Shown piece by piece: positions 54,654 to 63,795 of a DNA stretch of 64,000 nt (position 1 is its first letter; every line of letters begins with the position of its first letter). The position numbers were made by a program, and so were the translations under genes. The notes beneath the pieces are model-generated. The model was not told the origin of the DNA. It made no database searches and worked only from the letters and a program-made list of their open reading frames with translations. Origin of the DNA: Engelhardtia mirabilis (GTDB lineage Bacteria > Planctomycetota > UBA1135 > GCA-002686595); assembly GCF_007748095.1 (NCBI RefSeq), contig NZ_CP036287.1:5270001-5334000 (forward strand). Direction: 5' to 3'.

Positions 54654-55448
54654 TCACTCGGAAGCGCGGAGGTTGCGTGGGGTCACGAGCCGGTGGCGCG
54701 TGACCGGCGTCGAGTAGCTCATCATTCGGTCGACGACGCGCATCCCGTCGACAACCACCTGAAACGGGTAGTAGCGCGCATCCCAGACGCGCGCTGGACA
54801 GGAGCGGTAGATGGCGGCCTGCGCGAGGTCGGAGTCGACACAGGGCCAATCGGCCTCGATCAACTCGACCGCCGGCGCCCCCTCCTTGCCGCGCACCTCG
54901 ACCACCGCGCCGCGCAGGGGGCGACCCTGCTCGTCGGCCAGGACGATCTCGAGGGTGCTCGCGACCGGCTCGAGACGCACGACGTGCTCGGCCTTGCCGC
55001 CGGATCCGAGCTTCGCAACGGTGAGTCGCGCGACGAGGGGGCTCGCGCCTGCGCGCTCGGGTGTCGATGTCGCTCGCTCGCAGCGGTGCAGCTCACCGCA
55101 GCTCGCTGCACGAAGCGCTCGTGGATCGATCTCGGTCGGCGCGACCGGCGCTGGCACCGCCGTCGGCGCTTCGGCGCCGGACTGCGCGCCACCGACGAGG
55201 AACGAGGACGAGACTCGGGCACGGACCCGGGCGTCGACCAGACGGACGTCCACGCTGGTCTCCTCCGGTTGGTCACCGAGCAGCCCCTCCGCGGCCATCA
55301 GCAGGGCGTGCCCGCGCCGATAGGCGATGGTCCAACCGCTCCAGGTGGGCTCGACGACGTCGATCTCGATCGGTCCCAAGAGCTCGCCGGTGACCGCGTG
55401 CTCGACCCGCACCGCCGCCACCAGGGTGGTACCGATCACACCGGTCAT
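54654..55448 (-). CDS. Unknown eCIS-associated protein between cap and sheath genes
   Basis: 264 residues from ATG 55448, overlapping the DUF4255 stop (ATGA). The sequence is beta-rich. The middle ('TLEIVLADEQGRPLRGAVVE') resembles a carboxypeptidase-regulatory/Cna-B-like strand set and the C-terminus ends in 'FQVVVDGMRVVDRMMSYSTP'. There is no signal peptide. Its position between tube terminator and sheath suggests an apical-end or assembly role; no known family was recognised. Confidence 0.55.
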   Translation of the reverse strand: MTGVIGTTLVAAVRVEHAVTGELLGPIEIDVVEPTWSGWTIAYRRGHALLMAAEGLLGDQPEETSVDVRLVDARVRARVSSSFLVGGAQSGAEAPTAVPAPVAPTEIDPRALRAASCGELHRCERATSTPERAGASPLVARLTVAKLGSGGKAEHVVRLEPVASTLEIVLADEQGRPLRGAVVEVRGKEGAPAVELIEADWPCVDSDLAQAAIYRSCPARVWDARYYPFQVVVDGMRVVDRMMSYSTPVTRHRLVTPRNLRASE

Positions 55449-56050
55449 GACCCCGCTCCGGCCGCTGCAGGCCCCATCTGTGCGGGCGCGCTCGCACGCG
55501 CCGTTCGCACGCCCGGTGCCTCGCCGTCGAGGTATCCGGGCACCTGGACCGACCGGACCTGATAGTAGAGGCACAGTCGTGCTCCGCCCTGGCGTCCCCG
55601 CCACAGGGGCTCGGTCCGCTCGGGGTCGGGGGTCTCGAGACTGACGTCAAGACCTCCCAACTGCAGTCCACTGGCGCCGGCGGCCCGCTGATCGACGGCG
55701 GTCAGGTAGTCGCGGGGCTCGATCACCGGCACGGTGTGAAAGGCTCGCAGAACGCCACCCAGAGCCGACTCCAGGCTCTCCTGGGACTTCGACTGATAGG
55801 ACACCGCGTAGTGCAGGTGCAGCAGGAGCTGCGTCGGTGAACCCTTGGCGCCCGGGTTACGGCGGTAGGGTCCCTGCGGATCGGGTTCGACCCGATAGAG
55901 CTGCAGGACCAAGGTCTCGGCGTTCGCCTCCGAATCCGCTTCGGAGAACTCGCCCAGGCGCACCCAATCCTCGGGCCGCACGTCCGGCTGGGGTGGCGGA
56001 ACGTGCGCACTGATGAAGCGCTGGAGCGTGCGGGAGGCGAGCAGGAGCAT
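55445..56050 (-). CDS. DUF4255/Pvc16-type tube terminator (Afp16-like)
   Basis: 201 residues from ATG 56050. 'LLHLHYAVSYQSKSQESLES' (about 77-96) and 'RAFHTVPVIEP' are typical of the Pvc16_N (DUF4255) family, which caps tube and sheath and fixes their length. It is the first gene of the minus-strand operon. The TTC-rich region upstream to 56597 should hold the promoter. Confidence 0.85.
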   Translation of the reverse strand: MLLLASRTLQRFISAHVPPPQPDVRPEDWVRLGEFSEADSEANAETLVLQLYRVEPDPQGPYRRNPGAKGSPTQLLLHLHYAVSYQSKSQESLESALGGVLRAFHTVPVIEPRDYLTAVDQRAAGASGLQLGGLDVSLETPDPERTEPLWRGRQGGARLCLYYQVRSVQVPGYLDGEAPGVRTARASAPAQMGPAAAGAGS

Positions 56051-56597
56051 GGTCGGGCCTTCTCGCGCGGACCATAGCCCGTGCCGCCGACAGCACTCCA
56101 CATGCACTCTCCAGTCGGGAGCGACGGACGAGCCGTCTACGGGCGGGCGGCCCCGACCCAGCGTGGCCGGTCGGAGTCGGCCGCTCGACCAATTCCAAAG
56201 TCAGACGTCCGGCTCCCGCGGTCACCCGAACCAAGAGGCCCTAGGGCTGCGAGCTTGGCGTCGGGGCGCTTGTTCTCGGTGTCGCGACCCTTGGCCGGAG
56301 GCAACGAAAGGCTCGGGAAGAAGGCAGAGCGGTCGCCCTGACGCGATTCGCGCGCGATCGCGCGCCCTACACGCGCCCACACCAGAACGCGATCGGATTC
56401 CCGAGCGAACAGCCGACTTCAACCTCGTGATGCGTCGCCTCGACTGCGATGGGATTGCGAGCAACTCGGCCAGTCGCACTCGAGATCGCAATGCCTGTGC
56501 AGATCGACTGAGTGCAGGTACCCTCGCTCACCGCCTGAAGTCATTGAGCGCCGCCGACAAATGATCGCCCTGCGATCGCATCGATGGAGGAAGAGGA
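56051..56597. other. Divergent promoter region of the injection-system locus
   Basis: 547 bases without a supported gene lie between the operon-leading DUF4255 gene and the plus-strand regulator gene, so transcription starts for both halves of the locus must lie here. I saw no sigma-54 -24/-12 element and no convincing -35/-10 pair. A GGAGGAAGAGG ribosome-binding site precedes the plus-strand ATG. Confidence 0.5.
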
Positions 56598-57284
56598 ATG
56601 CAAGAGCTTCGACTCTGGCTGAAAGAGCTCCCGGAAGAGGTCTCCGAGACCGTCGAGCAGGGCGTGAAGATGCTCGCTCGCGCGAGGGACTATGCACGCG
56701 GCACGAACCACGACGAGTGGGACTTCGCGGTCGAGATCGAGCGACTGCGCGCCATCGGCTTGACCGAGTGCGAGCTGCGCTGGTTGATCTGCAAGGGCCT
56801 GGTCGCGACGGCCCTGGAGACTTCCGAATCCGGCCAGGTCGACCGAAGCTTCGAACACTCGGGTGGCATTCGCCTGGGCGATCGAAGCTGCTTCGTGGTC
56901 ACCGAGTTCGGCTCCAGCTTGGTCGAAGCTCACGCGCGCGCTCCCCAGTTGGTCGATGTCCCCCTCGTGAGTGCCGCTCGGTCGCGCGCCGCGAAACCCG
57001 AATGGAACCCGTCCAGCCGACTGCTCCAGCTCGACGGACGAGTGATCAAGCACTTCCGCGTGCCGGCGAAGAACCAGGAACGGATCCTGAGCTGTTTCGC
57101 CGAGGAGGGTTGGCCCGAGCACATCCTCGATCCCCTTCCGCCCCTGCCCTCGATCGAGCCCAAGCGTCGCCTTCAATCGGCGATCATGTGCCTCAATCGC
57201 AATCAGCGGCTGCCCCTGCTGCGCTTTCGCGGCGACGGCAACGGAACGGGCCTGTTGTGGGAGTTGCGTCGGGCGGCGAGCTGA
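56598..57284 (+). CDS. Conserved protein of planctomycete type, possible transcription regulator
   Basis: 228 residues with a strong ribosome-binding site (GGAGGAAGAGG). The first 100 residues are helical ('ECELRWLICKGLV' resembles a winged-helix part). The second half contains 'VIKHFRVPAKNQERIL', 'EEGWPEHILDPLPP' and 'LPLLRFRGDGNGTGLLWEL', a block I associate with a broad planctomycete family of unknown function. It is first in the plus-strand unit with the ATPase, and may control the locus; DNA binding is not shown. Confidence 0.5.
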   Translation: MQELRLWLKELPEEVSETVEQGVKMLARARDYARGTNHDEWDFAVEIERLRAIGLTECELRWLICKGLVATALETSESGQVDRSFEHSGGIRLGDRSCFVVTEFGSSLVEAHARAPQLVDVPLVSAARSRAAKPEWNPSSRLLQLDGRVIKHFRVPAKNQERILSCFAEEGWPEHILDPLPPLPSIEPKRRLQSAIMCLNRNQRLPLLRFRGDGNGTGLLWELRRAAS

Positions 57285-57329
57285 ACTCGGAAGACCTCTG
57301 AGTTCGGCACAGCGGCATTCGGAGCACGG

Positions 57330-59390
57330 ATGCCTGCGAGGCGGCGGATTCTGGCACTCGGTCGCGATCTGCTCGGGGCTGACAGCGAAGAACACTGGCA
57401 AGTAAGAACGACCTCCGTGGATTCCACCGGTAGCCCGAACGACAGCTGGCAGGACGCCAACCGGCGCCACCTGGGGCAACTGCTCAGCGCCACCTTCCTG
57501 GCGGTGGAGTCGGCCAGCCAGGGGGGTGCTGCCACCGAGGCCAGCCGGGAGCGGCACGAGCAGGCCCTCGCCGCCGCCGAGGACACCGCCGCCAGCATGG
57601 CCTCGCCGCCCCATGCGGACGTGCTCGGCGAGGTCTTCGACCTCTCCCCGTTCGAATTGTCGGTGGTCCTCCTGTGCGCCGGCTGGGAGCTCGATCGCGG
57701 CAAGCTGAGCCCTTGGCTGGGGACCGGTGTCGGGCCGACCCTGGGCAACGCGATGGCGCTGTTGCCCGACGCCCATTGGTCGGCCAGCACCCCTGCGTCT
57801 CCGCTGCGAGCCTTTCGGCTGATCGATGTCGACGCCTCCGGTTCCCTGATCAACTCGGCGATCCGCATCGCCGAGCCTGTGCTGCACTTTCTCAAGGGCG
57901 CACCCTCGGCGTCGATCGAGATCACGCGCCTGTCGACCCCGGCCCCGACCCCGGCCCCGACCCCGACCCCGACCCCGCTCCCGATTCCCGACCATGCCGG
58001 CGAGGTCGTCGCCCGCCTGCTCCGGCGCCCGTCCGGACCGGGTCCCGTGCAGCTGGTGGGCGACAACTGGCTGACCCTCGCGGCCGGATCGACCATCGGT
58101 CAGGCGATGGGCATCCCCGTGCGGCTGTTCCGTGCCGCCGACCTGCCCACGCGACGCGAGGAACTCGACGAGCTGCGCGTGTTGCTCGCGCGCGACGTGA
58201 GCCTGGGAGCGCTCGTGCCTCTGTTCCTCGTGGATCGGGCGGCGGGCCGCGGAGGTCTGGACGCCGTGGCCCACTGCATCGATCCTCGCCTGCCGATCGC
58301 CCTGATCGCCTCACCCGAGCCGATCCGAATCGACCTCCCCGGCCTGCGCGCCGTGAGCCTGCCCCCGCGCAGCCATCAAGACCGGTTGGAGCACTGGCGC
58401 CAGTGCCTAGGAGCCAGGGCCGACGACCTGGAGCCGCTGCTCGACCGATTGGTGGTCCAGTTCCGGCTCGACCCCCAACAGGTCGAGACGGCCTGTGACG
58501 CCTGGTTCGACGCCAGCGACGAAGAGCTACCGCCTGAGCCCGCCGAGCTCTGGCAGGCCTGTATCGAGGTCGCCACGCCCCAACTCGACGGCCTGGCGGA
58601 GCGCGTCCCGGCCCGCGACGGGTTCCGCGATCTCGTCCTGCCGCCCGCCCAGCGCGAGGTGCTCGACTCGATCGTCGCTCAGTCGCGACAGCGCGCGGTG
58701 GTGGACGTCCGCTGGGGCATGCAGCCGCCGGACAGCCGCGGCGGCGGCATCGCGGTGCTGTTCTCGGGCCCGAGCGGCACGGGCAAGACCCTGGCCGCCG
58801 AGGGCCTGGCCTGGGAGCTCCGACTGCCGCTCTTCCGGGTCGATCTCTCGAGCGTCGTGAGCAAGTACATCGGCGAGACGGAGAAGCACCTCTCCAAGCT
58901 CTTCGACGCGGCCGAGGCGGGCGGCTCGGTGCTGCTCTTCGACGAGGCCGACGCCCTGTTCGGCAAGCGCAGCGAGGTCTCCTCGGCCCACGACCGCTAC
59001 GCGAACATCGAGGTCAGCTACCTGCTGCAACGGCTCGAGTCCTACTCCGGCCTCGCGATCCTGACCACGAACCACCGCAGCAACATCGACGAGGCCTTCC
59101 TGCGACGGGTGCGCTTCGTGGTCGCCTTCCCGACCCCCGGTGTGCGCCAGCGACTCGCCCTCTGGCAGCGAGTCTTCCCCGACCGCGTTCCGATCGCCGA
59201 CCTCGACCACGACCGCCTGGCGGAGATCGAATTGACGGGCGGATCGATCCGCAACGCCGCCCTTGTCGCGGCGAGCCTGGCTGCGGAAGCTCAGTGCGCG
59301 GTGGGCATGCCCCAGGTGTTGCGAGCCGTCCGACTCGAGCTGGCCAAGCAGGGCAAGCACCTCGCCATCCACAGCGACGAAGCGCGTTGA
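57330..59390 (+). CDS. AAA+ ATPase of the injection system (Afp15-like)
   Basis: 686 residues from ATG 57330; a GTG at 57417, just before 'NDSWQDANRRHL', is a good alternative start. Residues about 30-200 are a helical substrate domain. A Thr/Pro-rich linker (203-220) follows, then a second helical region and the ATPase: Walker A 'GPSGTGKT' (480-487), Walker B 'VLLFDEADALFGKR' (about 533-546), and 'NHRSNIDEAFLRRVRF' with the arginine finger. In Afp and PVC systems this ATPase is required for assembly, although absent from the particle. Confidence 0.92.
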   Translation: MPARRRILALGRDLLGADSEEHWQVRTTSVDSTGSPNDSWQDANRRHLGQLLSATFLAVESASQGGAATEASRERHEQALAAAEDTAASMASPPHADVLGEVFDLSPFELSVVLLCAGWELDRGKLSPWLGTGVGPTLGNAMALLPDAHWSASTPASPLRAFRLIDVDASGSLINSAIRIAEPVLHFLKGAPSASIEITRLSTPAPTPAPTPTPTPLPIPDHAGEVVARLLRRPSGPGPVQLVGDNWLTLAAGSTIGQAMGIPVRLFRAADLPTRREELDELRVLLARDVSLGALVPLFLVDRAAGRGGLDAVAHCIDPRLPIALIASPEPIRIDLPGLRAVSLPPRSHQDRLEHWRQCLGARADDLEPLLDRLVVQFRLDPQQVETACDAWFDASDEELPPEPAELWQACIEVATPQLDGLAERVPARDGFRDLVLPPAQREVLDSIVAQSRQRAVVDVRWGMQPPDSRGGGIAVLFSGPSGTGKTLAAEGLAWELRLPLFRVDLSSVVSKYIGETEKHLSKLFDAAEAGGSVLLFDEADALFGKRSEVSSAHDRYANIEVSYLLQRLESYSGLAILTTNHRSNIDEAFLRRVRFVVAFPTPGVRQRLALWQRVFPDRVPIADLDHDRLAEIELTGGSIRNAALVAASLAAEAQCAVGMPQVLRAVRLELAKQGKHLAIHSDEAR
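57935..57977 (+). repeat. Hexanucleotide repeat in the ATPase linker
   Basis: Seven copies of GACCCC/GGCCCC-type six-base units encode the 'TPAPTPAPTPTPTP' linker. Copy-number change would alter linker length without shifting the frame. Confidence 0.8.
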
Positions 59391-59529
59391 TGCGAAACGC
59401 CCGACGCGCTGGGATTGCTAGTGGACTGCATCTTTCCACCGGTGGAGCATCCAGCCGCAATACCGTGACCCGCGCGATCGTCGATCGCGGTTGAACCGAT
59501 TCCCGCGCGAGCGAAGAGGACCGAGAACC

Positions 59530-60105
59530 ATGTCCAACACGAGCACCCCCCAAGCGTCCCCCGCCGTGGCCGGTCCGGTCTCGGTCCTCGAAGCTACCCG
59601 CGACGCCGCCATCGCGGACGCCGAGCTGGAGTTCGAGAAGGCCAAGGTCGACCACGACAAGGCCCTCGCCACCCTCGAGCAGAACGTCGAGGGTGCCCAG
59701 AAGACCCTGACCGCCGCCAAGGCTGCCGTGGACTCGGCCAAGCAAGCCCTCGACAACGCGGCACCGAAGCTCGACGCGGCGACGAAGGACGACGCCCAGG
59801 CCCAGAAGGACGTGATCGAGGCCCAGAAGGTGCTCGACGCCGCCACCGCCAAGGCGGCCAAGAAGAAGAAGAACCTGGAAGACGCCCAGGCCCTCTTCGA
59901 CGGTGCGCCCGCGGCCCTGCAGGCGGCCAAGCAGGCGCTGCGCGACGCCGAGGGCGCGGCCACCATCGCCGCGTCCCAAGCCAACGCCGATCGCAAGAAG
60001 GCCGACATCAACCTCGCCACCGCCTACGACGCCAAGGAAGACGCCCTGGCCCAGGCCAAGACCGACTACGACAAGGCCGTCGACCGCCCCGGCCGTTCGA
60101 CCTGA
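59530..60105 (+). CDS. Alanine-rich coiled-coil protein downstream of the ATPase
   Basis: 191 residues from ATG 59530, with GAGG upstream. Almost entirely helical: Ala/Lys/Asp heptads ('AAKAAVDSAKQALDNAA', 'DATKDDAQAQKDVIEAQKVL') like late-embryogenesis-type or tail-scaffold proteins. No signal peptide. The 139-base gap from the ATPase leaves the operon link open. It could be a particle component or a chaperone; there is no family evidence. Confidence 0.5.
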   Translation: MSNTSTPQASPAVAGPVSVLEATRDAAIADAELEFEKAKVDHDKALATLEQNVEGAQKTLTAAKAAVDSAKQALDNAAPKLDAATKDDAQAQKDVIEAQKVLDAATAKAAKKKKNLEDAQALFDGAPAALQAAKQALRDAEGAATIAASQANADRKKADINLATAYDAKEDALAQAKTDYDKAVDRPGRST

Positions 60106-60153
60106 AGGGACGTCGAGGGGTCTGGTTCAGACGGACTGGCGCGTCGGGGTCGG

Positions 60154-61506
60154 ATGCCTCGGCGCCCGATCGACGCGACACCAATCCGGCCGCAGCCGGG
60201 TTCCCACGGGCGAGCCGATTCATTGAAGAACGGGACCAAGAGTTTCCTCTCCACCCTGGCCAGCGTGCTCTTCGTAGCGGCGCTCGCGACGGTCTGGCTG
60301 AGTGCCATGGCCGATCGCCCCCAGGTGCCCGCGGCCTCCGACGGGCCCCAGCCGATCCTGGTCCCGGCCTCGGTCGAGCTGCACGCGGTCCAGGTCGGCG
60401 ACGCGGGCAACCTGCGCGCGACGGGCAGGGTCACCGCGCGCTACGACGCCTCACTGCGCGCGCAGCTCCAGGGCCAGTCGCGTTGGATCTTCTTCCCCGA
60501 CTCCGCGGGTACTTCCCCCGGGGTGACCTCCGATAGTCAGTGGTGGGAGTCGTCGGATGGGAGCACAGCCCAGGATCCGAGTCCCGATGAGTTCGAGACC
60601 TCGGAGGACTGGACCGAGGTCTGGAGCTGGACCTTCGAGGTCGAGTACCCATCGCCGCGCGATCGGCGGGTCTACCCCTTCGATCGCATCGACGCCCTTC
60701 GACTGCAGGCGATCGGCGGCCAGTTGGACGTCCGCTTCGCAGAGGTCCCCGAGATCCAAGCCACGCCGCCCCTCGGCTGGCGCTTCGGCGAGCCCCGCTT
60801 CGAGCCGTCGATCGAGGGGGAAGCCCCCGCCTCGTCGAACCTGCTGATCCCCCTGCAGCGCGTCGCCTGGACGCCGATGCTGCGCGAGCTCGTCCCGCTC
60901 GTCGCCGTGCTCGCCCTGCTCTTCGCCCTGATCCTGGCCGGCAGCGGCAAGGGCGCCCAACGCCCTGGCGCCGGCGCGGCCATCGCGTGCGGCGCGGCCC
61001 TGCTGCTGATCGTCGTCGTGTCCCACGCGGTCCTGCGGCTGCAGCTCGGTTCCGCCCCGATCGTCTACATCGAGTCCTTCCACGCGATCGCCTACCTCGC
61101 GATCCTCGCCGTCGTGCTCGGCGGCGTGACCGGCGGCAAGGTCCTGTCGGAGCTGCACGTCCTCTACTGGCCCCTGATCAGCGCCACGGCCCTCTTGGCC
61201 GCCATGGCCTTACTCACCGGTTGGCAGGTGCCGGCGAGTTCCGCCCTGATCCCCTTGATCGTGGCCGGAGTGCTCTGCCTCCTGGCCCTGTTGTTCCTGG
61301 GTCCCGGCAAGCGCGGCCAGACAGCCCCTGGCACCGACACTCCCCTGGGCGTCCTGCACCACCTGACCCCCACCGGCGGCACCCGCTGCGGCGCCGACTC
61401 CGACTACGCGACCCGCGACCCGCAGCAGGTCACCTGCCGAACCTGCAACAAGCTGCTCTACGAGGGCACCGACGACCCGCGCCCGCTCGACACCTGGATG
61501 GAGTGA
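60154..61506 (+). CDS. Multi-span membrane protein with extracytoplasmic domain and zinc-ribbon tail
   Basis: 450 residues from ATG 60154; a TTG at 60223 just before the first hydrophobic helix ('FLSTLASVLFVAALATVW') may be the true start, giving 427 residues. A signal anchor is followed by a beta-rich domain (about 65-235) with 'VYPFDRIDALRL', then five hydrophobic segments (about 245-405). The tail has 'TRCGADSDYATRDPQQVTCRTC', a C-x16-C-x2-C zinc-ribbon-like pattern. The 'YPFD' strand and multi-helix end recall ligand-gated channel architecture, but the membrane count does not fit well and no function is asserted. Confidence 0.55.
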   Translation: MPRRPIDATPIRPQPGSHGRADSLKNGTKSFLSTLASVLFVAALATVWLSAMADRPQVPAASDGPQPILVPASVELHAVQVGDAGNLRATGRVTARYDASLRAQLQGQSRWIFFPDSAGTSPGVTSDSQWWESSDGSTAQDPSPDEFETSEDWTEVWSWTFEVEYPSPRDRRVYPFDRIDALRLQAIGGQLDVRFAEVPEIQATPPLGWRFGEPRFEPSIEGEAPASSNLLIPLQRVAWTPMLRELVPLVAVLALLFALILAGSGKGAQRPGAGAAIACGAALLLIVVVSHAVLRLQLGSAPIVYIESFHAIAYLAILAVVLGGVTGGKVLSELHVLYWPLISATALLAAMALLTGWQVPASSALIPLIVAGVLCLLALLFLGPGKRGQTAPGTDTPLGVLHHLTPTGGTRCGADSDYATRDPQQVTCRTCNKLLYEGTDDPRPLDTWME

Positions 61507-61581
61507 TCGACCGCGCGCGGCGCGACGACGAACCGGCTCGGCTTCGCGCCCCGGCGGGTCCCGTCGGGCCTGACGCCAGGA

Positions 61582-62229
61582 TCAGACTCGGCCGGCGCTC
61601 GGCTCTCGCCACCACCACCAGCGCGAGCCGCGTGGCATCAGCCAGCCGAGGGCTGTGTAGACCCAGACGACAATCGCCCCGTAGATGGTGGACCCGCGAA
61701 GCTCGGTCGGCTCGCCTGCCAGTGCGAATCCGATCACGAGCAGACCCTCGGAAACCGCCGCGAGCCAGAGGAGCGGGCGGGCGGCCCGCTTGGCCGAATC
61801 CGCGGACCAAATCGGCAGGAAGTAGGCGAGGCCCGTGGCGATCATCACCACCTGCAGCAGCGCGTGGAGCCCCGCGGGGGCTTCGGCCGGGACGATCGAG
61901 GCCAGCACCAGCACGACCGGAAAGACCCCATTCGGCGAGCTCGCCGCGGACGACTCGAGCCGACCTTCCATCCGCGACAGCCACTCCCGGCGGGTGAAGA
62001 CCAGCACCAGAGCAAACGTCCCGACGAGGACCGCCCCGACGTGCGGCTCGAGGTGCTGGGCCGAATCACCGCGGTCGGCCGCGACCAAGGAGAAGGCCAC
62101 CGCGAGCCAGGCGATGTAGACCAGCGCGACCCCATGCACGAGGCGCAGCGCGAGGCGCCCGTCGGGTCCGGGACCCGGGTAGAGGGCCAAGTCTGCGGCC
62201 GCGGCTTGCTCGGAAATTTGCCCGTCCAC
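61582..62229 (-). CDS. Small polytopic membrane protein
   Basis: 215 residues with about six hydrophobic segments and a Trp/Arg-rich C-terminus ('RGSRWWWWREP'). No motif is recognised. It is convergent with the preceding membrane-protein gene and followed on the same strand by the HldE gene upstream of it. Confidence 0.5.
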   Translation of the reverse strand: MDGQISEQAAAADLALYPGPGPDGRLALRLVHGVALVYIAWLAVAFSLVAADRGDSAQHLEPHVGAVLVGTFALVLVFTRREWLSRMEGRLESSAASSPNGVFPVVLVLASIVPAEAPAGLHALLQVVMIATGLAYFLPIWSADSAKRAARPLLWLAAVSEGLLVIGFALAGEPTELRGSTIYGAIVVWVYTALGWLMPRGSRWWWWREPSAGRV

Positions 62230-62297
62230 ACCGCGAGGCTAGTGACTCCCCTCGATCGATGGGATCCGAGCCAGGGCGATCTTCGTCGCGCGGGCTC

Positions 62298-63782
62298 TCA
62301 GTGCCCCGCCGCTTCCCCACTCTTCGCCCGCTCCAGGATGCTCGTCGTCGAGCGCCCCGCGAGCAGCGGCGCGAGGTGCACCTGGCCGCCGTGCTGTTCG
62401 ACCCACTCGCGGCCGACGACGCCCTTGTCGGCCCAGTCCTCGCCCTTGACCAGGGCGTGGGGCGTGATGCGCTCGATGATCTCTTTGGGCGTGTCCTCGC
62501 CGAACGCCACCACGGCGTCGACCATCTCGAGGGCGGAGAGGACCTCCAGGCGGTCGGCGATCTTGTTGACGGGGCGGGTTTCGCCCTTCAGGCGGCGCAC
62601 CGAGTCGTCGTCGTTGACGCCGACGATCAAGCGGTCGCCCTTGGAGCGGGCAAAGCGCAGGTACTGCACGTGGCCGGCGTGCAGGACGTCGAAGCAGCCG
62701 TTGGTGAAGGCGATGGTCTTGCCCTCGGCGCGCCATTCGGCGATCACGGCGGCGACCTCGCCGGGCTCGAGGATCTTGCCGCGCGAGGGGGACGACTCGC
62801 CCAGGGCCGCGCGCACCTCGTTGCGGGTGACCGACGCGGCGCCGCGGCGGCCGACGACGATGCCGGCGGCGTGGTTGGCGAGCAGCACCGCTTCACCCAG
62901 GCTCCAGCCGGCGGCCAGGCCCAGGGCCAGGTGGGAGATGACCGTGTCGCCGGCGCCGGTGACGTCGAACACGGCGCGGGCCAGGGTCGGGATGCGGCCG
63001 GCCTGGCCGTCCTGGTCGACGAAGAAGATGCCGTCGCCGCCGAGGGTGATGACCGACATGTCGAGCTGGGCGATGCGCTGCAGCTCGGCGGCGGCCTCCG
63101 GCACGGCCTCGAGGGACGACAGCTTGCGGCCCAGGGCCTGCTCGGCCTCCTTGCGGTTGGGCGTCAGCAGGGTCGCGCCCTTGTAGCGCGCGTAGTCCGA
63201 GCCCTTGGGGTCGACCAACACCGGCTTGCCGGCGGCGCGGCAGGCGGCGATGGCGGCCTCGATCACGGGCGCGGTCAGGACGCCCTTGCCGTAGTCGGAG
63301 AGGATCACGGCGTCGGCGCGGCCGATGCGCGCCTCGAGCTGGGACAACAGCTCCGCCTCGACGCGACCTTCGACCGGCGCCGAGCTCTCCCAGTCCACGC
63401 GCAGCATCTGCTGCACGCCCGAGACCAGGCGCGTCTTGATCGTCGTCGGCCGGCCAGGGTCCACGACGCAGCCGGTGGCGTCGATGCCGATGGCGCTGAA
63501 CAGCTCCACGCAGTGGCGCCCGAGGCCGTCGTCCCCCACCACCCCGAGGATCTCGACCTGGGCCTCCATCGCGCGCAAGTTGGCGGCCACGTTGCCGGCG
63601 CCGCCCAACCGATCGTCCTCGTGCCCGACCGCCAGGATCGGGATCGCGGCCTCGGGCGAGATGCGCGTGACCTCGCCGGTCACGTAGCGGTCGAGGATCA
63701 GGTCGCCGACGATCAGCACGCGCGGCGTGCCGAGGGAGTCCAGTCGGGTGACCAGTTGGGATGAAGTGGGCGTCGGAGCCAT
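62298..63782 (-). CDS. hldE: Bifunctional heptose kinase/adenylyltransferase HldE
   Basis: 494 residues, the usual size. Residues about 1-330 are the PfkB kinase ('GGAGNVAANLRAM', 'FDVTGAGDTVISHLALGLA'). Residues about 350-494 are the adenylyltransferase ('FTNGCFDVLHAGHVQYL', 'NDDDSVRRLKGETRPV'). It makes ADP-heptose for LPS core assembly, feeding the GT9 enzymes at 19.5-21.6 kb. The lipid A acyltransferase gene lies directly upstream, 13 bases away, so an envelope operon is likely. Confidence 0.95.
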   Translation of the reverse strand: MAPTPTSSQLVTRLDSLGTPRVLIVGDLILDRYVTGEVTRISPEAAIPILAVGHEDDRLGGAGNVAANLRAMEAQVEILGVVGDDGLGRHCVELFSAIGIDATGCVVDPGRPTTIKTRLVSGVQQMLRVDWESSAPVEGRVEAELLSQLEARIGRADAVILSDYGKGVLTAPVIEAAIAACRAAGKPVLVDPKGSDYARYKGATLLTPNRKEAEQALGRKLSSLEAVPEAAAELQRIAQLDMSVITLGGDGIFFVDQDGQAGRIPTLARAVFDVTGAGDTVISHLALGLAAGWSLGEAVLLANHAAGIVVGRRGAASVTRNEVRAALGESSPSRGKILEPGEVAAVIAEWRAEGKTIAFTNGCFDVLHAGHVQYLRFARSKGDRLIVGVNDDDSVRRLKGETRPVNKIADRLEVLSALEMVDAVVAFGEDTPKEIIERITPHALVKGEDWADKGVVGREWVEQHGGQVHLAPLLAGRSTTSILERAKSGEAAGH

Positions 63783-63795
63783 GGGGGGGAGCCGA

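Noticed and set aside
34887..59390. Type VI secretion system or prophage tail
   Set aside because: No TssJ/L/M or TssB/C pair, no capsid, portal or terminase genes. DUF4157, LysM hub, DUF4255 and AAA+ ATPase place it with eCIS.
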